NCBI GenBank assembly: GCA_004297725.1
Contig: SCUS01000148.1
Coordinates: forward strand, 1-64,000
Length of the DNA: 64,000 bases
Direction: 5' to 3'
DNA from: Myxococcaceae bacterium
Lineage (GTDB): Bacteria; Myxococcota_A; Polyangia; Polyangiales; Ga0077539
This document shows, one piece after another, positions 32,476 to 39,399 of this stretch (within the stretch, counting starts at the first letter, position 1; every line of letters begins with the position of its first letter). The translations under genes were made by a program, and so were the position numbers. The notes under the pieces are model-generated. The model made no database searches. It was not told where the DNA came from and saw nothing but the letters and a program-made list of their open reading frames with translations.

Positions 32476-33399
32476 ATGGCGTCTGACCTCCTCGACCGAC
32501 GCTTCCTCGCCGTCATCGGCAAGGGCGGCACTGGCAAGACCACCGTCACCGCCGCCCTCGCGATCCTCGCGGCCTCCCGAGGCAAGCGGGTGCTGGTCGC
32601 GATGTCCCAGGCCCGAGAGCGCATGAGCTCGATGCTGGAGTCGCAGTTCATCACCAGCGAGGTGGCGCAGATCCTCCCCAACATCGACGCGGTCAACCTC
32701 GACCCCGAGTCCTGCCTCGACGAGTACGGGATGATGATCCTGAAGGTGCGCGCGCTCTACAAGGCGGTGATGGACAACCGCGCCGTGAAGGGCTTCCTGC
32801 GCGCGGTCCCGGGGATGGACGCCTGGTCGATGCTGGGCAAGACGCTCTATCACGTGAAGCAGCAGGAGAACGGCCGCCCCGTCTACGACCTGGTGCTCCT
32901 CGACGCGCCCGCCACGGGGCACGGCCTCCAGATGCTTCGGGTGCCTCAGGTGATCACCAAGGTCGCCCCCATCGGCCTGCTGCGCCGCGAGGCCGAGGAG
33001 GGTCTGGCGATCATGCGAGACCCGAGGCAGTCGGGCATGGTGGTGGTCACCCTCGCCGAGGAGATGCCCACCACGGAGACCGAAGAGCTCATCCCCAAGC
33101 TCACCCAGGAGCTGCATCTCCCGCTGGCCAAGCTGGTCATCAACCAGGTGCTCACCCCCCTCTTCAAGACCGGCGTCGAGCCCGCGCGCGCCGCCGCCGA
33201 GGTGCTCGCCCGCGCCTCCGCGCTCGAGGGCGTCGCCCGGGTGGGCCTCTCCCGCGCCCGCCGCGAGGCCTTGCAGCGCACCATGATCGAGCGCCTCGCG
33301 AAGCTCCCCGGCAGCAAGGTGATGCTCCCGGCGCTGACCGTCGAGCAGGTGCGCCGCGCCGACATCGAGATGCTCGCCCGCGGCCTCGGCAGCGTCTGA
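32476..33399 (+). CDS. ArsA/Get3-like P-loop ATPase
   Basis: A 307-residue single ATPase domain of the ArsA/Get3/MinD class. The deviant Walker A is IGKGGTGKTT, Walker B/switch is LVLLDAPATGHGLQML (the DxPATGH pattern of ArsA), and switch I residues lie near 40-60. There are no Cys triad residues for arsenite binding and no arsB/arsR gene nearby, so it is unlikely to be an arsenite pump. Myxobacterial ArsA-like ATPases have been tied to protein targeting and development, so such a role is possible here. Alone in its operon. Confidence 0.9.
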   Translation: MASDLLDRRFLAVIGKGGTGKTTVTAALAILAASRGKRVLVAMSQARERMSSMLESQFITSEVAQILPNIDAVNLDPESCLDEYGMMILKVRALYKAVMDNRAVKGFLRAVPGMDAWSMLGKTLYHVKQQENGRPVYDLVLLDAPATGHGLQMLRVPQVITKVAPIGLLRREAEEGLAIMRDPRQSGMVVVTLAEEMPTTETEELIPKLTQELHLPLAKLVINQVLTPLFKTGVEPARAAAEVLARASALEGVARVGLSRARREALQRTMIERLAKLPGSKVMLPALTVEQVRRADIEMLARGLGSV

Positions 33400-33472
33400 C
33401 CGGGGACTCTCTCTCCATCCCCCAACTCGTCGATTGACGCGGTCTCGGTGAACGGTGTCCCATCCCCCGGTG

Positions 33473-34252
33473 ATGGCAAGGCGGTGGTCTCCGGGGTCGC
33501 GTCGGTGGGTGGTTCTTACCGCGCTGGTAATCGTCTCGACGGCGTCGGCGTTCGCGCACGACCTGCGAGGGACGCTCACCGGCGCCGATGCGCTGAGCCC
33601 ATCGGCCAGGGCGACGCCGGCGCGGTGGCGCGGGGCGTTCTGGGAGGTGCCCAACGGGGCGCTGGCGATCACGGCGCCGCGGTCCAACGTCGAGCGTGAC
33701 GTGGCGGTGGTGCTGACCGGCGCCTCGGTGGCCGAGTCGAGGCAGCCGGTGACGGTGCCCGTCGAGGGCGGCCGGTGCCGACCCGGCACGGTGCTGCTCT
33801 CCCCGGGCACGACCCTCACGCTCGACAATCAAGACCTGCTCGCCCACGAGTTCTACGTGGTGCGCGCGGGCGGGGACGACCGCGTGGTCGCCGCGGAGGT
33901 CACCTCCTCGCGCACCCGCCGCCAGGTGAGCCTCCCCTCGGCCGGGAGCTACGAACTCCGCGACCTGCGGCAGCCCACCTTCCGCTGCTGGCTGGTGGCG
34001 GGCCCCGGGCAGGGGAGGGTGCTCCAGCCCAACGCCACCGGGGCCTTCACGGCCACCGGGCTGGAAGACGGGCCGTACACCGTGAAGGCCTATTTCGAAG
34101 GAGTCGAGCGGGCCTCGGCGGAGGTCACGGTCGCTGGGCGCGAGGCGTCGGTGACGCTGGCGATCGGTGCGGCCCCGGCGGCCCCGGGCGCGGCGCCTGC
34201 GGCGGCCCCGGCGGCGCCCGAAGAGAACCATCGTCGGCGTCGGGGTCACTGA
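33473..34252 (+). CDS. Secreted cupredoxin/carboxypeptidase-regulatory-like protein
   Basis: A 259-residue exported protein with a twin-Arg-containing n-region and a signal peptide ending SAFAHD. The body is beta-rich. The segment TLDNQDLLAHEFYVVR resembles the copper-site strand of plastocyanin-like proteins, and later GAFTATGLEDGPYTVKAYFEG resembles a carboxypeptidase-regulatory/transthyretin fold. The tail is Ala/Pro-rich and ends in His/Arg (NHRRRRGH). Copper binding is possible but the full ligand set is not evident. It precedes the MXAN_5187-type gene by 18 bp, and the two may work together at the envelope. ATG 33473 is preferred to GTG 33455. Confidence 0.6.
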   Translation: MARRWSPGSRRWVVLTALVIVSTASAFAHDLRGTLTGADALSPSARATPARWRGAFWEVPNGALAITAPRSNVERDVAVVLTGASVAESRQPVTVPVEGGRCRPGTVLLSPGTTLTLDNQDLLAHEFYVVRAGGDDRVVAAEVTSSRTRRQVSLPSAGSYELRDLRQPTFRCWLVAGPGQGRVLQPNATGAFTATGLEDGPYTVKAYFEGVERASAEVTVAGREASVTLAIGAAPAAPGAAPAAAPAAPEENHRRRRGH

Positions 34253-34270
34253 GAAGCGGAGCGGTCGGCG

Positions 34271-35722
34271 ATGTTGTTCTCAAGGTTCTGGATGGTGTTG
34301 CTGGCGCTGGTCGCCGGCGCCTCGGTGGCGGCGATGACGCTCGCCCGCAAGACCTACGACCACGACCGCGCGAGCGACGTGGCGACGATGGTCGACAGCG
34401 ACCGGCGCATCGTGGAGGAGTTCCTCCGGCGCGACGCGCGCACCCGGCTCGACGACCTCGCGCCGCTCTCGTCGGACACGAGCCTGGTCGCGCTGATGGT
34501 GACCGCCACGCGGCGCACCGCCGACACGCCCGCGGCCATCGGCACCGCGCTCACCTCGCGGCTCCGGGAGCTCAACCAGGGCCTCGGCCCGCTGCGCGGC
34601 GACGTGCTCTTCGCGGTCGACCCGCGGGGCGTCATCGTGGGGCGCGTCGGGCTCCAGGAGAACGAGGTCGGCCAGTACGTCGGCGGGCTCCCGCTGGTCG
34701 AGCGCGCCATCGCCGGCAACGTGCGCGACGACATCTGGGAGCTCGCGGGCACCGCGTACCGCATGGCCGCCCGGCCGGTGATCTCCGAGGGCCGCTACTA
34801 CGTCGGCGCGGTGGTCCACGGCATGGCCATCCAGCCGCGCTTCGTCGAGACCGTGGCGCAGCTCGTCCCCGGCGCGTCGGTGATCGTCTTCGGCGCCGCG
34901 CAGACCTACGGCGGGTACACCCCGGTGCCCGAGCGCGGCAGCGTGGCGGCCCCCCCGGTCGGCGCGCTCTCCGACCCCCTCCGCACGCTCTCCCAGCGCC
35001 CCGAGTGGACGACCCGCGGCGCGGTGTCCTTCGACCTCCCGGAGCAGGGCGGCCGCGTCGCCTACGCCTCGCTCCCCGGGAGCGTCGGGGCGGGCTTCGC
35101 CGTCGGCCGCGGGCTCCCCACGATGCCGTCGGACTTCCTGATGCACGCCTCCAAGGAGGACATCGCGCGGGTGCCCTTCGCGGCGCTGCTCTCGGCGGTG
35201 GCGGCGCTCATCGCGGTGGGCTTCGCGCTCTTCTACTGGGAGTACGACAGCAAGAAGAAGCGGCTCATCGCGGCGCTGCGCGGGCTCCAGAAGGGCCCCG
35301 GCAACCGGGTCGACCCGCTGCTGCTCGACGGCTTCGCGCGCGACGTCGCCGTGGCCGCCAACGACGGCATCGACGAGGTGGTGAAGCGCGAGATCGAGCG
35401 CTCCGGCGGCAAGCTGCGGAGCGTCAACGACCTGGAGTCGCTGCTCTCGAACCCGGGCGAACCCCCGGGGACGCCCATCAACCAGCGGCTGCCGCTCAAC
35501 GAGGCGGACGAGCAGCGGCAGTGGCGGGAGGTCTTCGAGCAGTTCGTGGCGCGGCGCCGGGAGTGCGGCGAGTCCGTCGACGGCGTGACCTGGGACCGCT
35601 TCGCCGCCACGCTCCAGAAGAGCCGCGCGGAGGTGGTGTCCCGGGCCCGCAGCCGGAGCGCCCGCTTTACGGTGGTGGTAAAAGACGGCCGCGCCGCGGT
35701 GAAGGCCGCGCCGCTCGGCTGA
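34271..35722 (+). CDS. MXAN_5187-type membrane protein with outside sensor-like domain
   Basis: A 483-residue protein. One N-terminal helix (MVLLALVAGASVAAMTLA), an outside region of about 270 residues with cache-like strands (GVIVGRVGL, YYVGAVVHG, GAGFAVGRG), a second helix near 300 (FAALLSAVAALIAVGFALFY) and a cytoplasmic part. The last 70 residues (WREVFEQFVARRRECGE, then KDGRAAVKAAPL) match from memory the C-terminal domain of MXAN_5187-type proteins. No kinase, cyclase or HAMP domain is seen, so any signal must pass through that domain. Function unknown. Second gene after the cupredoxin-like gene. Confidence 0.75.
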   Translation: MLFSRFWMVLLALVAGASVAAMTLARKTYDHDRASDVATMVDSDRRIVEEFLRRDARTRLDDLAPLSSDTSLVALMVTATRRTADTPAAIGTALTSRLRELNQGLGPLRGDVLFAVDPRGVIVGRVGLQENEVGQYVGGLPLVERAIAGNVRDDIWELAGTAYRMAARPVISEGRYYVGAVVHGMAIQPRFVETVAQLVPGASVIVFGAAQTYGGYTPVPERGSVAAPPVGALSDPLRTLSQRPEWTTRGAVSFDLPEQGGRVAYASLPGSVGAGFAVGRGLPTMPSDFLMHASKEDIARVPFAALLSAVAALIAVGFALFYWEYDSKKKRLIAALRGLQKGPGNRVDPLLLDGFARDVAVAANDGIDEVVKREIERSGGKLRSVNDLESLLSNPGEPPGTPINQRLPLNEADEQRQWREVFEQFVARRRECGESVDGVTWDRFAATLQKSRAEVVSRARSRSARFTVVVKDGRAAVKAAPLG

Positions 35723-35768
35723 GCGCCCGCACAGACCTCCCAAACCTCCCGAAGAAGGTGTCACCCGA

Positions 35769-38162
35769 ATGAAGCCGCTGCCCCCGCTTGATGGGATGGA
35801 CGTGACCGAGCTCGCGGAGCTCCTCGCCCATCACAACCACCGCTACTGGGATCTCCACGCGCCGGAGATCAGCGACTACGACTTCGACAAGCTGGTCGAG
35901 GCGCTCAAGGCCGCCGCGCCGGACCACCCGGTGCTCGGCTCCATGGGCCCGACGCTCTCGGGCAAGGGGGTCAAGCACAAGGTCCCGATGCTCTCGCTGG
36001 ACAAGTGCTACTCCGACGACGACCTCGACAAGTGGGCCACCAGCTTCGTCGGCGACGCGGTGATGATGCCCAAGTTCGACGGCATCGCGTGCTCGCTCCA
36101 CTACGACTCCAAGGGGGTGCTGGTGCGCGCCGTGACCCGCGGCGACGGCATCACCGGCGAGGACATCACCACCAACGCCCGGGAGATCGCGGACATCCCG
36201 CGCACGCTGAAGACCCCGCAGTCCGTGGAGGTGCGCGGCGAGGTGTTCATGCGCCTCTCGGTGTTCGCGAAGTACAAGGCCGAGGGGATGGCCAACCCGC
36301 GCAACCTCGCGGCGGGCGCCATCAAGCAGAAGGACCCGAAGAAGAGCGCGGCCTACGGGCTCAACTTCGCGGGCTACGACGTCGTCGGCACCGCGGCGAA
36401 GACCCACGACGAGGAGCTGAAGTGGCTCGTCGCCGCGGGGTTCAGCCCGATCGACTACGAGGTGGTGACCAAGGCCGACCTGCGCGCGGCCTACCAGCGC
36501 ATGGCCGCCCTTCGACCGTCGCTCGACTACGAGATCGACGGCGTGGTCTTCAAGACCAACCGCAACGACGAGCAGGATCGCCTCGGCTCCACCGCGCACC
36601 ATCCCCGCTTTGCGCTCGCGTACAAGTTCCAGGGCGACTCGGGGACTTCGGTGCTGCGGGCCGTGGAGTGGAGCGTCGCTCGCACCGGCGCGATCACCCC
36701 GGTGGCGGTGGTCGACCCGGTCTCGCTCTCCGGCGTGACGGTCACCCGCGCGTCGCTTCACCACCCGGGCTTCATCACCAAGCTCGGGCTCAGCCTCGGG
36801 GCCGAGGTGGTGATGATGCGTCGCGGGGGAGTGATCCCCAACGTGGAGTTCGTCTCCAAGGCCAGCGACACGCCGGTGGTGCTCCCCCCCGCGTGCCCGG
36901 AGTGCGGCGCGCCTACGGAGATGCGCGACGACTTCCTCTTCTGCACCGCGCCGAAGACCTGCCGAGGGGTGCAGATCGGGATGCTCGGGCACTTCGCGGC
37001 CAGCGCCGACATGCTGGGCTTCGGCGACACGATCCTCCAGCAGGCCTTCGACGCGGGCTTCCTGCGCAGCGTGAAGGACTTCTACACGCTCAAGGCCACG
37101 GACCTCGCGAGCCTCGACCGCTGCGGCGACAAGGTGGCGCAGAAGCTGGTGAAGGAGGTCGACAAGAAGCGCACCCTCGACCTGGCGACCTTCCTCCGCG
37201 CCCTCGGCATCCCCGACCTCGGGAAGAACGTCTCCAAGATCCTCTCGGAGAAGTACCAGACCCTCGACGCGGTGCTGGCGGTGACCGAGGCGGAGTTCTC
37301 GCAGGTGCACGGCATCGGCGCGGTGATCGCGCACAACGTCATCCAGGGGCTCAAGGACAACGCCGACCTCATCAAGGACCTGCGGCAGCACGTGACCATC
37401 AGCGCGCCGCTGTCCCCCTCCGCGGGCGCCGCGGCGGGCGCGGCGGGCGCGGCGGGCAACGCCTTCGCGGGCATGACCTTCGTGTTCACCGGCAAGATGC
37501 AGACGCTGGATCGCAAGGGGGCCGAGGCGCAGGTCGCCAGCATGGGCGGCACCGCCCTCGACGCGGTGAACAAGGCCCTCACCTACCTGGTGGTCGGCGA
37601 CCTGAAGAAGCCCGGCGAGAAGTCCACCAAGGAGAAGGCCGCCGACAAGCTCGTGGCCGCTGGCTCCACGCTGAAGATCATCAGCGAGACGGACTTCCTC
37701 TCCATGGTCGACGACGCGCAGGCGCTCGCGGCCGTCGCAGGGGCGGTGCAGGGCACTGCGACCCCGATGCAGACCGTTTCGACCCCGATGCAGACCGTTT
37801 CGACCCCTGTGCAGACCGTTCCGACCCCGATGCAGACCGTTTCGACCCCGATGCAGACCGTGTCAGCCCCTGTGCAGGCTGCTCCGGCGCTGCGCACGAT
37901 GGCGGGGGCTCGCGTGGCCTTCGCTGGCACCCTCGGGAGCTACTCGCTGGCCGACGCGACGAGGAAGCTCAACGAGCTGGGCGGCGAGGTCGTCGACCAG
38001 GTCGACGCGCAGACCACCCTGGTGGTCGTCGGAGCGAAGGGGAAGGCGGGCGACAAGCTCACCGCCGCGCGCAAGCTGCAGGGCTCCGCGAGCGCGCTGG
38101 AGATCCTGAGCGAGGCCGACTTCGGTCAGCGCGTGGGCCTCGGACAGATCGCCCTCTTCTGA
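35769..38162 (+). CDS. ligA: NAD-dependent DNA ligase with two BRCT domains
   Basis: A 797-residue ligase, longer than the usual 670 or so. It has the NMN-binding domain (HHNHRYWDLHAPEISDYDFD), the adenylated Lys K102 in MPKFDGIA, an OB fold (GAEVVMMRRGGVIPN), a four-Cys zinc finger (CPEC, FCTAPKTC), helix-hairpin-helix repeats, and a BRCT domain near 570-650. A second BRCT-like domain occupies about 714-797. Between them lies a linker made of six 7-residue repeats of the TPMQTVS type. The residue before PKFDG is Met, not the Glu of the common EPKLDG. Whether this is the sole ligase of the cell or a second, specialised one is not known. Confidence 0.93.
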   Translation: MKPLPPLDGMDVTELAELLAHHNHRYWDLHAPEISDYDFDKLVEALKAAAPDHPVLGSMGPTLSGKGVKHKVPMLSLDKCYSDDDLDKWATSFVGDAVMMPKFDGIACSLHYDSKGVLVRAVTRGDGITGEDITTNAREIADIPRTLKTPQSVEVRGEVFMRLSVFAKYKAEGMANPRNLAAGAIKQKDPKKSAAYGLNFAGYDVVGTAAKTHDEELKWLVAAGFSPIDYEVVTKADLRAAYQRMAALRPSLDYEIDGVVFKTNRNDEQDRLGSTAHHPRFALAYKFQGDSGTSVLRAVEWSVARTGAITPVAVVDPVSLSGVTVTRASLHHPGFITKLGLSLGAEVVMMRRGGVIPNVEFVSKASDTPVVLPPACPECGAPTEMRDDFLFCTAPKTCRGVQIGMLGHFAASADMLGFGDTILQQAFDAGFLRSVKDFYTLKATDLASLDRCGDKVAQKLVKEVDKKRTLDLATFLRALGIPDLGKNVSKILSEKYQTLDAVLAVTEAEFSQVHGIGAVIAHNVIQGLKDNADLIKDLRQHVTISAPLSPSAGAAAGAAGAAGNAFAGMTFVFTGKMQTLDRKGAEAQVASMGGTALDAVNKALTYLVVGDLKKPGEKSTKEKAADKLVAAGSTLKIISETDFLSMVDDAQALAAVAGAVQGTATPMQTVSTPMQTVSTPVQTVPTPMQTVSTPMQTVSAPVQAAPALRTMAGARVAFAGTLGSYSLADATRKLNELGGEVVDQVDAQTTLVVVGAKGKAGDKLTAARKLQGSASALEILSEADFGQRVGLGQIALF
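37761..37886 (+). repeat. Six 21-bp tandem repeats within ligA
   Basis: Six copies of a 21-bp unit close to ACCCCGATGCAGACCGTTTCG, in frame, encoding TPMQTVS, TPMQTVS, TPVQTVP, TPMQTVS, TPMQTVS and APVQAAP. Near-identical DNA suggests recent expansion; copy number probably varies between strains. Confidence 0.95.
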
Positions 38163-38173
38163 CCGGCTCCGGC

Positions 38174-39298
38174 TCAGCGCCCTGAGCGGAGCCACCAGCC
38201 CACGATCACCACCACCAGCACCACCGCCCCGAGCACCATCGCCGCGAGGCGCGGCGCTCCTGCGGTCGCGACCTCCGTCGCCGGTGGCTTCTCGACGACG
38301 ACGGGAGCCACGGGCTCCGGCGTCGGGGCGATGGCCGCCACGGCCTTCGGGGGGAAGACCGAGTGGCGCTCGGTGGGGGCGAGGTCCCCCTCGGCGACGG
38401 GCGGGGGCAGGGTGGGGTGCACCTCGCTCAGCACCGCCATGAGCTCGCGCACCGAGGCGGGGCGGTCGTCGGGGTTCTTCTCGAGGCAGCGCATCACGGC
38501 GGCGGCGAGGGCGGAGGAGATGCCCGGCACGCGGCGATCGAGCGGGATCGGGTCTTCGTCGGCCACGGCCCGGGCCAGCTCGGCGACGCTGTCCCCCGCG
38601 AAGGGCATCACGCCGCTCAGCAGCTCGTAGAGCATCACCCCGAGGGACCAGAGGTCCGAGCGGGCGGTGAGGTGGTGCGTGTCCCGAAACTGCTCCGGGG
38701 ACATGTACGCGGGCGACCCGAGCGCCACGCTGGAGGTCCACGGCGAGGGGGCGTCTTCGAGGTGGTCGACGATCACCGCGAGGCCGAAATCCAGAAGGCG
38801 CGGAGACCAGCCGGAGCCGTCGCGCGCCAGGAAGATGTTCTCGGGCTTCAGGTCGCGGTGCACCACGCCCGCGTCGTGGAGCGCGCCCAGCGCGTCGAAG
38901 ATGGGGAGCATCAGCGGGATGAGGTCCCTCGCTGGCACCGGGCCCCTGCGGTACTGCGCGTAGGTCGCGAGGTCGATCCCGTCCAGGAACTCCTGCACCA
39001 GGTAGGCGACGCCCCGCTCGTCGATGCCGAGGTCCTCGATGCGCACGATGTTGGGGTGGCTCACCAGCGCCGCGGTCTGCCCCTCGCGCAGCACCCGGCG
39101 GGCGTGCATCGCGCTCGACGCCAGCTCCGGGCGCAGCAGCTTGACCGCCACCACGCGCCCGTCGGTCACGTGCTCCGCGCGGTACACCTCGCCCATTCCG
39201 CCGCCGCCGAGGCGGGCCAACAGCCTCCAACGGCCGTCGATCACCTCGCCGACGCGACTCGGTGCCAACACTTGATCGCGCAGTACGGTCGTAGGCAT
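38174..39298 (-). CDS. Membrane-anchored Ser/Thr protein kinase
   Basis: A 374-residue kinase. The kinase domain (about 24-290) has LGGGGMGEVY, VAVKLL, HRDLKPEN, LLDFGLAV and GSPAYMSPE and should be active. A Pro/Ala/Glu-rich linker leads to one C-terminal membrane helix (LAAMVLGAVVLVVVIVGWWL) with only a few residues outside. It is divergent from the pseudokinase-propeller gene, with about 100 bp between starts, so the pair may share regulation and perhaps function. TAGGTA lies 10 nt before the ATG. Confidence 0.95.
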   Translation of the reverse strand: MPTTVLRDQVLAPSRVGEVIDGRWRLLARLGGGGMGEVYRAEHVTDGRVVAVKLLRPELASSAMHARRVLREGQTAALVSHPNIVRIEDLGIDERGVAYLVQEFLDGIDLATYAQYRRGPVPARDLIPLMLPIFDALGALHDAGVVHRDLKPENIFLARDGSGWSPRLLDFGLAVIVDHLEDAPSPWTSSVALGSPAYMSPEQFRDTHHLTARSDLWSLGVMLYELLSGVMPFAGDSVAELARAVADEDPIPLDRRVPGISSALAAAVMRCLEKNPDDRPASVRELMAVLSEVHPTLPPPVAEGDLAPTERHSVFPPKAVAAIAPTPEPVAPVVVEKPPATEVATAGAPRLAAMVLGAVVLVVVIVGWWLRSGR

Positions 39299-39308
39299 GA
39301 GGCGGGAC

Positions 39309-39314
39309 TACCTA
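39309..39314 (-). promoter_or_regulatory. -10-like element of the kinase gene
   Basis: On the minus strand TAGGTA ends 10 nt before the ATG at 39298. The gap is shared with the divergent pseudokinase gene. Confidence 0.3.
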
Positions 39315-39399
39315 CGGAGTGAACGGGTGTAGGCAGCCGCGGTCAAGCACATCGACGGGTGGTGACGCGAAGGCGTTTGGTTGTACCAATGCGGGCTGC

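Noticed and set aside
32476..33399. Calling the ArsA-like ATPase an arsenite pump
   Set aside because: It has one ATPase domain, no arsenite-binding Cys triad and no ars genes nearby.
37761..37886. The short tandem repeats as a CRISPR array
   Set aside because: Units are contiguous with no spacers, in frame inside ligA, and no cas genes are present.
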